A program made the position numbers and the translations under genes. 64,000 bases of DNA from Branchiostoma lanceolatum (lineage: Eukaryota; Chordata; Leptocardii; Amphioxiformes; Branchiostomatidae), in the NCBI RefSeq assembly GCF_035083965.1, contig NC_089724.1, positions 17,991,974-18,055,973 on the forward strand, read 5' to 3'. Shown here piece by piece: positions 36,601-48,856 of the stretch (the stretch's first letter is position 1; each line of letters begins with the position of its first letter). The notes below the pieces were generated by a model, which saw nothing but the letters and a program-made list of their open reading frames with translations, was not told the DNA's origin and ran no database searches.

Positions 36601-39600
36601 ATGCCTTCTGTAGAAGACTGGCTGCACAACCCTCTGGGAATCATTCAAGGGATTTTTGGTGAGTTGAGATATGTCGATCGAATCAAGCAAGGCAAAGTAA
36701 CAAACGTGCAAACATGCATGCGGTTCTATAAACCGTAACACATTCATGATCGTCCATACAGTATTCGATATGCACGTTTTTTTTTACTTCGTGTACCGAG
36801 CCTTTCTAGATGTCACAGAGCGATCAGTCAATAGGCAAGACTCTAACCAAGACCCGAAAGTGCATGTCATCACTCATATATATGTACTGTATTGTACATG
36901 AACATTACAAAATGTGACAATTGCAAGCCTTTAAAGTTTAAAGTTCATTTCTGTTGTGAATGTACCAGTATAAGATGACCCTTGAGTTGGTATGTCATAA
37001 ACATACACATGAAATTCATTATTCTCTAATCATTGGAAAAATAATTCATTAACCTTGTAGATAACATCTGTTTGTTATGATGATACATTTTTCAGTAACC
37101 GTGCCGACTCCGGAAGGGCGTTTTTGCTTGTAGTTTTGCATGTATATTATATATAACGTTACATATATGTAGAAGCTCCTCTATATAAAATGCAAGAAAA
37201 TCGCCCTTTCGCAGTCGCCACGGCTTAATTTTTTTAAGGAAGACCAGGGGAGACTACTAGTATACATATGTGTATTAGAATGCAACAAGGCACATTCTGG
37301 TAATTTTGGTCCTTAATTCTATTCTTCTAGCTTGTATTTGTATTTTTTATTGTACATGTCCATATCAAATCCTCTTCTCGTATCCTACAGACCAACATGG
37401 TGATCCAGAACTGCCACAGAAAGTCGGGGAATATTTCCAGAACAGACTGGGAGGAAAAGATGCCTTGGCCTGGGTAACATGACTGATTAACATATGATAC
37501 AACCTTAGCTTCAGGATACCATAACTTTAATAATGTATGGAATTAGTTTTCATTTAAAACAGCCCTTGCTGCTGCTTGTCATGAACTAGTAAGGAGTGCC
37601 AACATGTCAGCCCAAAGTAGCTGTTGCTTTCTTGGAACTTATCGTCCTAAACGGGTAAGGGGAAAACCCTGTATAGGTACCCGTACCCGTATAGGTATAC
37701 CGGTATACCCCATTTGGGGCCCCAACAAGCCAGGAAACACGCTATGACGGCCGCCATATGGGGCACCCAGAACGGCTGTTTTTAAACGGTCTCCACATTG
37801 ATATAAGACACAGACAGTTGACTATACTCGGTCAGACAATAGCTGAACAATCATATTTTACGATCTTTTGATTTCTATGAAGGACGGAGTTTTGGAATAT
37901 ATACGGAATTTGCGAAGTTCGTACGGAGCTCCTGTCAGAACGTTCGAGCACCGATCTCGGAGACCTTTCAACTGAACCCGCTCTGAAAAGGTTTAATACG
38001 GAAAACCTACTGGAAACGCCTCACGCTAAAGACAGAGACCGAGCACGGCATATTCAGACAAATCACGCCGAATGGCCGTAATGTTTGTGTCGCAATATAT
38101 AAAGTGGTTACTTTCCGTCTAAAATATATAAAGCGGCTAGTTCGCACATGTGTCATGGCGGACCTTCCGTGCATCGAGAACCGGGCGTTTCCTGTAGGTT
38201 TTACGCAGGTTTACTGGCAGCTCCAGCCAAACAGATCATGAGTATTGCATCTGAAGATAATGAAATGCGGAAAGGTTGATAGTTTGAGTGTTTTTTCTAT
38301 TTCTTTTCAGAACAGGTTTAGTTGAAAGGTCTCCGAGATCGGTGCTCGCACGTTCTAATAGGCGCTCCGTACGAACTTCGCAAATTCCGTATTTTCCAAA
38401 ACTCCGTCCTTCATAGAAATCAAAAGATCGTACAATATGATTGTTCAGCTATTTTCTGACCGAGTATAGTCAACTGTCTGTGTCTTATATCAATGTGGAG
38501 ACCGTATATATACTAAATACAGCCGTTCTGGGTGCCCCATATGGCGGCCGTCATAGCGTGTTTCCTGGCTTGTTGGGGCCCCAAATGAGGTATACCGGTA
38601 TACCTATACAGGTATACGGGTACTGGTACCTATACAGGGTTTTCCCCTTACCCGTCCTAAACAACTAGCTTGCAGTACCTCTGTCCCAGTAAAGACCAGT
38701 CCTGGCTCTTAATCAAATTAGCACTTCAACTGAGAAGGGAGGGGCTGCATTGATCAAAATTTTATGTGTTGACCAATGTTGACTAACAACAGGATTGGTC
38801 CATTCAACAATTTGACTCATCACATGTACATTTCTTTAGCAATTAATAGTTGTTGTTTTTGGATTTACAACAGTAAAAAATTAAGTAAAAAGATTTTCTT
38901 ACTCAAGTTACTGTCAGTGTAAAATAGGTCTACAACTTCATGTACAATGACTAAGAATCTTGTGTCCATTTTTGTCAGGTCCCGTCCCTGAATGACACCC
39001 CCCTGCACCACCTGAAGCCCAACAGTCTTGTGAAGTTCCGCTGTATGGTACAGGACATGTTCGACCCTGAGTTCTATCTGGGGGTGTACGAGGTAACTGA
39101 CACCAAGTTGGGAACTAAAGTAAGTACTTTTAACTCAAAACAAACAAGCACTTCAAACTGTCAAAGAGGACTATTGCAAACTTTTTTTGTTGTGTGCAAT
39201 GTTTGAACATTTGTCAAAAGTATGCTGCAATGTAATTATGTATTTTTTTTGCTTCTTGTAGATTCAACAGGAGAATTACAACACCTTTCTAGAAATATGA
39301 CATTGTGATGAAACTGTGGTAGTCCTTTTTTTTAATCCAAATGTACTTATTTCTTGGATTATGTCATTATTATAGTTTTATAGAGCATGATAGTTGTATG
39401 TCCTTTTGTCACTATAAATTTGGCACTAAGAGACAAAAATGGCTTAATCACCTTTTTAGTTCCATATACAATACTTGCTTGTAGAGGTTGTTGGTAACAC
39501 ATATGACTATGTTGAAGCTTCTTGTAATCTGCCACTTGTATTTAAAGTTATAATGCATTATTTTATTTGTGCTCATCCTAATTCTAGTCTATGAGAAGTG

Positions 39601-42600
39601 GGAGATACAAGGACATTGCAGAATGTTTGGTAAGTTAGCATTTGGAAATTTGGCAACATTATGGTTGTGAATATATTACAAGTGTGATTTTAGTTCCTAA
39701 ATCCTTAATTCATACATGTTTATGTTGATTTTACTGAAAAATATGGGACAAAATGATAGCAGTAAGACAATCACATTTATTATAAAATGACCATAACAGT
39801 TTAGAAGCATAGCTTGACTCTTGTACTAAGGCATACAATTGCATGTTTTAGAAAAAGGTGTAAAACAAATTTATAGTTGAAAGGAAATGTATAGCTGATA
39901 AACTAGTAGTTAAGTTTATTTGTGTTTACACTTTGTGTTTGTTATTTACTTTACTATCAGCCCCATCAGGAGATTAACCTAGACTCGCCCCAAAACGTGA
40001 CCCTTGACCGGCAGACCCTGTACTGTATCCCAGTACCAGGGGAGAACCCGTGGGTCAAACAGGGGTTTACCAGCTCCAGCCAGGCCCGCGTCCTGCCCTC
40101 CACATCCTACCAGCCTGTTCGCAACAAGAGAGGGCTGGAAGAGGTAGGACTATGGAACGTTTTGGCATGTGACATGATATATGCATGTACATGTGTTTTT
40201 GCTTTCTTCTTGATATTATAAATGATAGAAAACAAAACAGCACTTTATCCTTTAGCTGAAGTAATAGAAATTGTGAAAATTTTACATTGTCATCAATAAT
40301 TGAATATAAAACAGACATGAAAAGACATTTGCATATGATAAAATTCAATAGAATGCAGTAGCACATCTATTGAATCCTACTGAGAATTGAATAATATTAT
40401 CACCCAATTTTCCAGGAGGAAGATCAGACTCCTCTGCCGGACATCAGTGCCCCTACCAGTGAGGGTCAGAACTGCAGCAATGAAGTGTCAAATGCTCCTG
40501 AACCTGAAAACGCAGAAGCAAAACGGACAAGGACAGAAGATGAAGCCGGTAAGAATAGTCACACACCTTACCTGCTTGTATGCTAAATATTGTTTTCCAG
40601 GTACAAAAAACATTGATATCTGAAGATTGAATATTTTATGCTGTTCTGTGTTTTTGAGAGAAAGAAAAACCCTTTTGTCATCCTATGTTATCACAGGTGC
40701 TTTGCCCAGCCCTATTCCAGACTTGAACTTCCCACTTCCAGGTGAAACAGGCCCAGCTTGCCTTGTTAAGGTAAAGGCACAACTCACCCCATCCTCATGT
40801 GTGTGGTGAATTTTAATAAACAAATAAACAAACTATTAGGACACCTACAGTACACGAAAACATGGTGGAAAGAAGGTCTCCATAAAGTGGTATCAATTTG
40901 TATCTGTGAAAATGTTTGTTCTCCTTCTCAAGCAAAGTGAAATAGATTAAAGACAGACTGTAAACAAAATTGAAAATGGTTGGGAAATAGAATCTTCTGT
41001 CACTAGCTGTGTCATTTAAAAATGCAGTTGATATAAATCTATTGCAAGTCAAGGTTGATATTTCAAACATCTTGTCTTGTTATTTTTCTAACCAATAAAC
41101 ATGTTGTTTGTACTGCAGGTATATCAGAGCAGCGACAGTCTGAAGCTGAACGATGTTGTTGAGTTTGTTGGTGTGCTGTCAATCGACCCAGCATTGGCAA
41201 CATTCAACACTACAACTGGAGAGTAAGTGCATCTTCTCAGGCATTCTCTCAAAGTTACTCTCAAAACTTAGAGGACTCCCAAAACTCAATGTCCCCGACC
41301 ATGTGTGGTTTCTACCTTGGCACATGTATGTTGTATGTTTTTACTTACCATTCCTTGTTTTCTTATTTATTTCCAAGGACAGGGACATCAGCCTATGAGG
41401 ATGGAGGAGACATGATGGATATTGAGGAACAGGCCGCCCACAGCCCGCCCCCCTCCCTGGTCCCCAGACTCCACGCCATCCTGGCGTACAACCTGGTCCA
41501 CATCAACCCGGGGCTACCTGTAAACCTCACCACTCCAACAGCTTTGTCTGGTAGGCAGTCTGGAAACTGTTTTTCATTATGTTTCTACGATTTATTAAAT
41601 GTAATAGTCATTGAGATGTTCTGGCTAAGATGACAACAGGACAGGCTGTAACTTTCAGGTATGTTGCTAGGTGGAGCTGCTATGATGTATTCTTTTGATT
41701 GGCACATTCAAATTCTAACTTTGGCACAGTCAAATTTTAAATGTGGGACAGTCAAACATCTTGTTCCCTCTGAGGGAACGATGGCCACTGTAATTCTCTG
41801 CTTAGTTTTTTTCAATCTTAGAAGGGTGGTCTGAACATCTGTAGCTTTTGCACCAAGTACCAACCTGGCCATTGCTGTGTGAGTTGCAACAAGTTGGTGT
41901 ACTTTATGTGTCTGTTCTATTTCAGGTTTATCAACCCTGACATCTGAGGTTGCACAGATAAGACAGCAGCTGTGTTCACTGTTGACAGAAGCTTTGCTTG
42001 GAGACAGCCTTGCTGCAGAATATCTCCTGCTCCATCTCATATCTTCTGTGTAAGTACAGTCTGAGTGGTGGTAGTAGGTACAATCTTAGTTCTTCTTACA
42101 AAGTTTGTATTGGTAACAAGATAGGTCAGCAGTCTTAAGTCAACTTTCTGATTAAGGATGCCTTCAATAGTTTGTTTTAAGTGATAAACAAGTTAGTCAA
42201 GATTTCAATTTGCTACTTTCAAGTTCATCTTTGTACTTCATTTGTTCTCTGACAAGAGTGGAGCTGACAGTACTTTTTGTGTTTGTTTGTTTGTTAGCTA
42301 TGGCAGGAGAGATGTGGTCGCTCTGGGCAAGTTCTCCTTGAACATTAGTGGCTGTCCCAGCGAAACAAGCTATCCTCAACTACTCTACAGACTACTGCAG
42401 GATTTAACTACAAAGGTAGGAGTGCCTCTCTACAGAAATATCTGCTACCAATAGTTGAGAAAGAAAGGGTCAGATGTTGTATGTTTCCAGTGATATTTTA
42501 GCTGTTTTTTTAACAGAAAGAAGAAAGAAGTTTTTAAGAATGCCCCTCTTTTACGATTTCCTCATCTAGTGTTTGTTTTATCAAGATCTCCATTAGTGTC

Positions 42601-45091
42601 ACATAAAGAATGTGGAGTCCACTTCCATTAATGTAATGTCCACTAACTGGAGTCCACTTGTATAATAAATAAAGTAAAATGAAAGACAACAAAGCCTTTT
42701 AAAGCTACATAATCCACATTACTGTCTGTTCCTCCAGTCCCATTTTCTACCTTTAACGCTGGCCAACATGAACTCCCTGAGGATAACCCCCAAGAAAGAC
42801 TACACAGCTAACCGGCTGCTGAGTGGGGTTCTTCAGCTGAGTGAGAGAACACTGCTGGTCCTGGATGAAACACAACTGGAACCTGGACAGTTACAAACAA
42901 CAGGTGTGCACACTGGTGTTTCGTGTAATGTTACTAGTGCAGTGGCAGAACACTATCTAGAACGGCACTGGTATATTAGTGTGTACAAAACAGTAGACAG
43001 ACATGTAGGAACATCATTGCAAATTAGTCAAGCTTGCTGTATATACAAATTCATCAAAATTTTTGTTGTGTTTCATTAGCTTGTGTCTTTCAATTTCTTC
43101 AAAACTACAATTCAGTTTCTCGCTGCTATGGTTTTCATATTGTTATCTGTGATATAATCCATATAAACCATGCTGATACTACATGTAGCCCTGAGTACTG
43201 TATGTGTGTTGTGAGATGATTCCATGTTGGTGATGTGTCTACAGGAGTGCTGAATGTCCAGGCCTTGGGTACGGCTGTGCAGTGGCAGAAGGTGGACTAT
43301 GACTTTGATTTCCACAAGACGGAGTTTCCCTGTAACCTGAGAATGTTGCTGCTGTCTGAGGGCAGGTCTCTCATACAGGTGTGTGATAAGTAGGATAATC
43401 GTAAAGAAGAATATAGTGTTATGTTTATGTGAGGAAATCTGTATTTTATTTTCTGTGTTGTCTGTCCTTATTTCTCGTCCTCGTAACTTAACTCCACCTA
43501 CATGTCTTACCCTTAGACCTTAGATCCTCCCGCAACTTTGTTGCATAGGTCAACTTGGCTCCGGATACTTCTTCTCCAAAGGATGCGGTCTTGCGCCGCC
43601 ACTGCCATTTCCTCCAGTGAATGTAATCCCAGCTTCTTCCCGTCGTTTTGCAGTGTTCGCCTGAGAGTGACCTTAGGCCGTCCTCTTGGACGTGTGCCTT
43701 TCGGTTTCCAGGTCATGGCAATTTTTGTCGTTCTGTGCTCGGGTAACCTCCACGCATGTCCGGCAAAGGTTAATCTTCTTTTCATTACAATTGTGCTAAG
43801 TGGGGGGACTTTTGCTCTTTGCATGAGCTCTTCATTTGTAACATGATCTCTCCATGAAATGCCGAGAATTGATCTCAGACATTTGCGTTGGAATGTGCCA
43901 CAGTATTATTACACCTGTATGTCCATGCTAATAAAGTGATAATGAGTGATATATTTGCCTTTAACAAATTATTATCATGACATTATACACAGGGTTCATT
44001 TGTTAGATCCAAGAATATAGGTTTAAATTTCATATTTCAACTTGACTGAAAACTGTTTTACCTCCACAGACTGACTGCCAGGTGCCCCTCCAGCCCCCCT
44101 CCCCACCTCAACAACTGGAGAGAACCTTCCACCGTATCCAGACATCCCTGACTGGAGATTACCTGACCAAAGTGCGCTCTTACCTGACCGTCACAGAGCT
44201 CATGGAATACACCTTGCCAGAGGGTATGCAAAAGGTGAGAAATAAAAACATACACACACCCTTAAACAACACATTGTTGTGGGAATAATAAGCTTTGTTG
44301 TGATGGTATGTCTTCCAATAAGAAACCTCTACAGTAACAGTAACTAAAATTGCTTTTTATGTTATTCTTGCTTATCTTTTGTTTGTTTCTTGGCAGGTGA
44401 TTGAAGAAGATTTTGTCCAGATGCGCAGTGCCAACCCTAAGAACATGACTGCAGAGGACCTACACTCACTACTAGTGGTGGCAAGGTAAGTCACGAAGGG
44501 TCATACAAAATGTACTTCATCATTGGATTTTCTGTTACCCTTCAGTTTCCCATAAAGCACATCATTGTCTCAAGATGACTGGACGTCAGATGTGCGCAAG
44601 TTCATGTTCTTAAATGTGATGTGTTCGTGGTATACCGGTATTACCTTGCCTCACAGTTAGTTGTTGCCTCACTATCTGCTTTGTTCTTTGTAAGGCCATA
44701 CTGATTTGGTTTATTTGTTGTGTCTTGCATTAAAGAAAAATATGCCACACAATGATCAACATGAAAACATGAGTCTGAAGGGAAAATCCGTGCCCTGGCA
44801 CACACAGTTTCAGAGAGTGAATGTACTCAAATTCTTCATGTAATTTACTCCTAGCCCCCTGATGTTGTGTTGCTGCTAAATAGTTTGTTGTGGGGCCTAA
44901 TTTGACAGTAAACATTCAAATATAGCTGCCTACTTGTATAACTGACATATGTTTCATGCTGGCACAGGCTGCTTGCCCTGAGTATTGGCCAGACCACCCT
45001 ATCCCATGAGGTGTGGGACCGAGCCAAACAGCTTGAGACAGAGAGGAAGGCCAGGGTGAAGGCACAGCCTCAAACACAGGCCAGAAGTTAG
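36601..45091 (+). CDS. MCMBP: Mini-chromosome maintenance complex-binding protein, 16 exons
   Basis: Nuclear protein that binds MCM2-7 subunits, supporting MCM assembly/stability and unloading and sister-chromatid cohesion. Exons: 36601-36658, 37391-37473, 38979-39119, 39588-39629, 39961-40143, 40416-40548, 40697-40770, 41119-41222, 41378-41550, 41926-42049, 42298-42415, 42738-42903, 43245-43378, 44070-44234, 44397-44485, 44968-45091. Every junction is in phase; 1911 nt, about 636 aa (human 642). Conserved blocks along the length: [15 protein letters not shown] at the N-terminus, [135 protein letters not shown] and [15 protein letters not shown]. The middle exon 40416-40548 is acidic and poorly conserved, as usual in the family. 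The stop TAG 45089-45091 lies inside a 46-bp tandem duplication. It shares a promoter with SEC23IP. Confidence 0.95.
37096..37229. mobile_element. Small MITE in MCMBP intron 1
   Basis: The left end CCGTGCCGACTCCGGAAGGG and the right end (ending CGCAGTCGCCACGGCT) are imperfect inverted repeats, followed inward by GCG(T/A)TTTT and TTGCAT-type inverted sequence. Possible 3-bp TAA flanks would fit PIF/Harbinger. Total is about 130 bp, non-coding. Confidence 0.55.
37653..38653. mobile_element. Mutator-like non-autonomous element with ~340-bp terminal inverted repeats
   Basis: The left TIR (37653 to about 37995) begins GGGTAAGGGGAAAACCCTGT. The right TIR (about 38307-38653) is its reverse complement with few differences and ends TTTTCCCCTTACCC. 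Exact 9-bp direct repeats GTCCTAAAC flank it at 37644-37652 and 38654-38662. Very long TIRs plus a 9-bp target duplication are the hallmark of Mutator-like elements. The ~310-bp centre has no recognisable coding sequence. It lies in MCMBP intron 2. Confidence 0.8.
43513..43824 (-). mobile_element. Non-LTR retrotransposon (LINE) 3' end fragment in MCMBP intron 13
   Basis: The minus-strand frame of 103 codons reads [19 protein letters not shown], then a [20 protein letters not shown] segment and [10 protein letters not shown]. This matches the C-terminal tail after the reverse transcriptase in many LINEs (LGHxxRMP ... RGRPKxTWRRT ... DRxxWR). RT motifs are absent, so it is a 5'-truncated dead copy. 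It is antisense to MCMBP. Confidence 0.75.
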
Positions 45092-45150
45092 GGGGACAAC
45101 AGCAGGAGCACAGCCTCAAACACAGGCCAGAAGTTAGGGGGACAACAGCA
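45062..45150 (+). repeat. 46-bp tandem duplication spanning the MCMBP stop codon
   Basis: GCACAGCCTCAAACACAGGC and the following bases to GGGGGACAACAGCA occur at 45062 and again at 45108. The unit includes the last coding codons and the TAG, so the 3' UTR carries a second copy of the coding tail and its stop. Confidence 0.9.
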
Positions 45151-45151
45151 T

Positions 45152-46500
45152 CTACGTCACATGGACACTTGTCATTGTCAAGCAGAAGGAATCCAGGAAA
45201 CACGCTTTATGTCAGATTCTGTTGAATAAGACGGGAAAGCTTGTCATATCATATTTTGTCAATGTGTTACCATGAGAACTCAAAGGTAATGTTCTCCTTG
45301 GATAACTAATAGAAATTTGATGGCAAAAGGCAACCTTAGCAGGAAAAAAGTTGAAACAAGGTTGATACATGTATCTGCCTCTCCCCCCTTCCTGTTTGTA
45401 CTTGTCTGGAATGTAATCCCAAAATAAGACAGGGGAAGGGGGTACTATTGCTGAGAGCCAGTCTATACTACAATGGATTCTTTGTGAACAACACATTCTG
45501 CTTAGACATTGAATTAACATACGCTTGTTCTCACTATGGAATATTTTTGGTTTGTTTTTTGCACATGTACTAGGGCGAGAATTATACAAATTTACAGTTG
45601 CCATTTTTCATTGTGCCTGTGGTGTGTCATATATAGTATACATATATTTTTGTTATGCAACGTATGCCTATTGATTATTGTCATAAATCTGTTCATCACA
45701 TTTTCTTTGCTTTTTGTTATTACCATTTAGTTGATATATGTTGTTTCTGCCACCTTTTTTTGCTATCTCACTATGAATGTATTCAGACAAAACTTGGAAC
45801 TTTTAACAAATTAACTTTTCACCTTGGAAGCATATATAATATGTAATGAAATTATTCCAGTTTTGAATCTTCTATGGGTTCTGAGTAATGTTAAACATTT
45901 GTCATTATTAGCTTGTCAAGAAAATGATCTGAATATATATCTTCTTACATACAAGGAAGCTCTGTCTTTCCTAGCTTTGTGTAAGATTTGTGGTGTATTA
46001 AAATTTGTAAATTAGATGAGTTGAATCTCACATTAAAGATGAAAGTATCCTGTTATTTTATCTGACATAGTTACTTTCTGGCATTTGTAACTTTTTCGCA
46101 ATACTGTTGAAAAGGCTCTGCGCTTGAGTTGTTGCCAAAAGTGGAGGCAGTGTCTATTTGACCCTCCTCCTGGCCAGCCCGACCAAGCCAGACTTAACAT
46201 TAGATCAGTTGGCCTTGAATTCCACAATATAAGGAAGTGATCCACAGAAACATGAGATGTCGCAAGCTGCCGGCACATTCTATCCACTGCCCGTTGAGTT
46301 AACCTCAATGACCTGACATTTTTCTGGGGTTTCAAATAATAACAGGTTCAATGAACTACATGTATCTACCTGCAAAATTACCGCTGGATGTAATAAACAA
46401 GTGTGTGTACACGTTTGTGCAGTCACCAGTGCAGAATTTACATCTGTCTTTTTGACAAACATTTAAGCATTACACACAACATAAGAAAGATTGCTCTGGG
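45152..46500. other. 3' UTR/flank of MCMBP
   Basis: No further exon seen. The sequence is AT-rich with short chance frames. An ATTAAA near 46033 could serve as a distal polyadenylation signal. The transcript end is not determinable. Confidence 0.35.
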
Positions 46501-46540
46501 GAGCTTTCGAGACAAATTCTCTGTCTCTTCGTCAACCCGG
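46501..46540 (-). ncRNA. Hammerhead-ribozyme-like core 3' of the Penelope-like fragment
   Basis: Read on the minus strand: TTGACGA, then GAGACA and TGTCTC as a complementary helix II with a short loop, then GAAA. This reproduces the CUGANGA ... GAAA hammerhead core with C-to-U at the first position. Penelope-like elements are known to carry hammerhead motifs. The first-position mismatch makes activity doubtful. Confidence 0.35.
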
Positions 46541-46588
46541 TAATAAAGTCAGATCTCTCTGGTCAGATCTCGTCTTGGAGTTCTCTTG

Positions 46589-47335
46589 TCACGTGACTTG
46601 ATGTTGATTATCACGTGACAAGAGACAGTCATATACAGGCTTGAGATAGTGACGCCCTCTGTCCCTGTTTAAGGTACTGCGTTGTCTGCGGATTTGGATC
46701 GCCTCCCGAACACCTCTAGAAAACCAGTCGGAGTCCTGATCCAGCACTTTCACATTGTCCCAGTCTATCTTGTGCTTCTGCTTGGCGACGTGTTGCACCA
46801 CAGGTGATGACACATAGCTGGGTCTCTTGTGTTCCTGTAGACGGGCGCTCAGTGGTCTCTCCGACTCCCCTACGTATGTTGCAGGGCAGTCTGCACAAGG
46901 AATGTGGTAAACTGTTCCACTGCGTTCCAGCTTCTTAATCTTGTCTTTAGGTGCGACAAGATTATGTCTGATGGTGTTGATGGGTTTGAACTGACACTGT
47001 ATCCCTTTACTTCTGTACAGTCTCATGAGTGTTTCAGATATGCCCTTGATGTACGGAATGCTGACCGTCCCCCTACGCATCACTCTTGTCTGGTTGGCCG
47101 GAGTTCTCTTGCTTCGCTTTTCTTTGCTTACATGGAACAACCAGTCTGGATAGCCACATGTTGACAGTGCATTGTGTATGTGTTCGATTTCCAGGGTCTT
47201 GTCACTTTCCTCTGTGACGATCACATTGGCTCGATCGGTAAGGGTTCGCACTACACCGATTTTGTGCTGGAGTGGGTGATGACTTGCGAAGTTCAGATAT
47301 AAGTCTGTATGTCTTGGTTTACCTGTTGTACAGGT
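46589..47335 (-). mobile_element. Penelope-like retroelement fragment encoding a GIY-YIG endonuclease domain
   Basis: The minus-strand frame runs from RHTDLYLNFASHHPLQHK (a typical end of the Penelope RT thumb region) through VSIPYIKGISETLMRLYR to the GIY-YIG module YHIPCADCPATYVGESER, followed by RLQEHKR and a C-terminal region with Trp/Arg residues. The reverse-transcriptase catalytic domain is missing, so the copy is 5'-truncated. The open frame continues about 20 codons further (to 47380), but that part derives from an unrelated dispersed repeat, so I end the element at the junction near 47335. A hammerhead-like core lies just 3'. Confidence 0.85.
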
Positions 47336-47400
47336 ATGACCTTTGATCTTCCACCTCATAAAGTTTACAACCATTTCCACAGACAGGAGAGTACAGGAAG
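47330..47400 (+). repeat. Dispersed ~100-bp repeat, 3' half, abutting the Penelope fragment
   Basis: The GTTGTACAGGTATGACCTTT, then GATCTTCCACCTCA, and AGTTTAC ... CACAGACAGG pattern is shared with copies at 47868 and 48330. The first half of the family is missing here. Confidence 0.6.
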
Positions 47401-47867
47401 GACATCTGTAGTAACACGGGACTTTGGTGGATTAAAGGCTACTAACACATATTCTTTGGGCCGCACAGCTGAATTTTTAAGAATGTTGTAGTTGTGTTAG
47501 TAGTGGATGGAAGATTTTTAGTTTCCACAGCACAGAAGTGTGCAGAATGGTGCACTTGCAATAGATGAGTTAAGTTAACGCTAAGGAAATCTACAAAAAC
47601 TGCTTACATTATAGGATGATTTCATGTTACATCATTTCTACCAACATAAACGCTCGAAGGACGGACTTTTCATTAATCGTGCGCACATTCGAATACATTG
47701 ACAGGATGGCACGGTTAATTACATTATGTCTGTCACTTATAATAACTTCAGGTTAGCTTGAGGATACTTCTGGGAAATGCCCATTCAGTGAATTTTGAAT
47801 CTGCCATATTAGTACTGGACATAATAGATGCAGTCTTGACAGGTTTATGTAGTACACCCAGGGTCTA

Positions 47868-47945
47868 CCTGTCGTACCTCTGACAAATATGACCTTTGAT
47901 CTTCCATCTCATTAAGTTTACGACTATTTTCACAGACAGGTAATT
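47868..47945 (+). repeat. Dispersed ~100-bp repeat, copy
   Basis: Carries ATATGACCTTTGATCTTCCA, TCTCATTAAGTTTACGAC and TTTTCACAGACAGG, closely matching 47330-47400. Confidence 0.6.
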
Positions 47946-48329
47946 ACTCTGGTAATGGCTTGTGGATTAAGTGGATCAAAGAGTACACATGTCATGGGGG
48001 AAATGCTTGACGTATTTTGTCCATACGTAGAGTGGATTGTTTTTTTCTACCAGTATCTCAGGATCCTGATCGCGCCATCAGGAGATGAAAGACCACCCCT
48101 ACCCACTTCACATCACCAATGACGTACATCTTACCTGAGTGCGCTCGAGCTTTCAGGCGTGTCTGTTTCTAATGGGTTTACTTCAGGTCATTTCACGTTC
48201 ATTTGGGCTCCAGGGCCACCCTCCAGAAGGTCAATGATCCTTAGGAGTTACCTTCGGCCACTTACCGGAACGTGGTAGATTGACGCAGGCTTGCGTAGTC
48301 GCATCCATCTGTCTTGTTTTACCCGCTAT

Positions 48330-48400
48330 ACCCGTGACAGGTGTGACGATAGATCTTCCGCCTCATCATCTTTACGACCACCTCTATTCAGACAAGTTTA
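48330..48400 (+). repeat. Dispersed ~100-bp repeat, copy
   Basis: Carries GTGACAGGTGTGACGATAGA, TCTTCCGCCTCATCATCTTT and ACGACCACCTCTATTCAGACA, a more diverged copy of the same 3' half. Confidence 0.55.
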
Positions 48401-48775
48401 CTATCTCACCACACATCTCACCGAAGTACACGAGAGCTGCAACTGGGCAGGTACTGCCTCCCAATGTAGCTAACTCTTGTCGGTCCCTACCGTTAATTCT
48501 TCTCTGTGTACTTCTTATTCACTGTGGTGTGATTGTGACTTTCATACAAAAGGGTGACGAGACAACAGTTAAGATTCTATCCTCGTAATAGATCTTTGTT
48601 GTGAAAACCATTGTATGATTACAGACGGACTCATCAACATGATGTGTGTCGACATGTCATCAGAGACTAAACACCAGAACCATCACAGTACAAGGTAAAT
48701 GGTCCACACTTAAACAGGAAAACAGCTCAAGCTATTTATCCCTTCTTTTTATTCCAAAAAAGTATTTCAATCGAA

Positions 48776-48856
48776 AACCGTGATAACTACTTTTACACGT
48801 GATAACGTCTGTCACAAATGTATCCCATTATTTCACTAGAAAGACAATTTTTGAAT
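48776..48856. repeat. 81-bp leader of the palindromic satellite, first copy
   Basis: Starts AACCGTGATAACTACTTTTA and runs up to the first satellite unit. It is repeated at 49361-49441, giving a higher-order period of 585 bp. Confidence 0.9.

Noticed and set aside
41708..42040. 110-codon antisense frame across MCMBP intron 9/exon 10
   Set aside because: Half is the reverse strand of a coding exon; the remaining part is not a recognised protein.
47336..47380. N-terminal ~20 codons of the Penelope open frame as real protein
   Set aside because: This segment is part of a dispersed repeat seen elsewhere without Penelope sequence.
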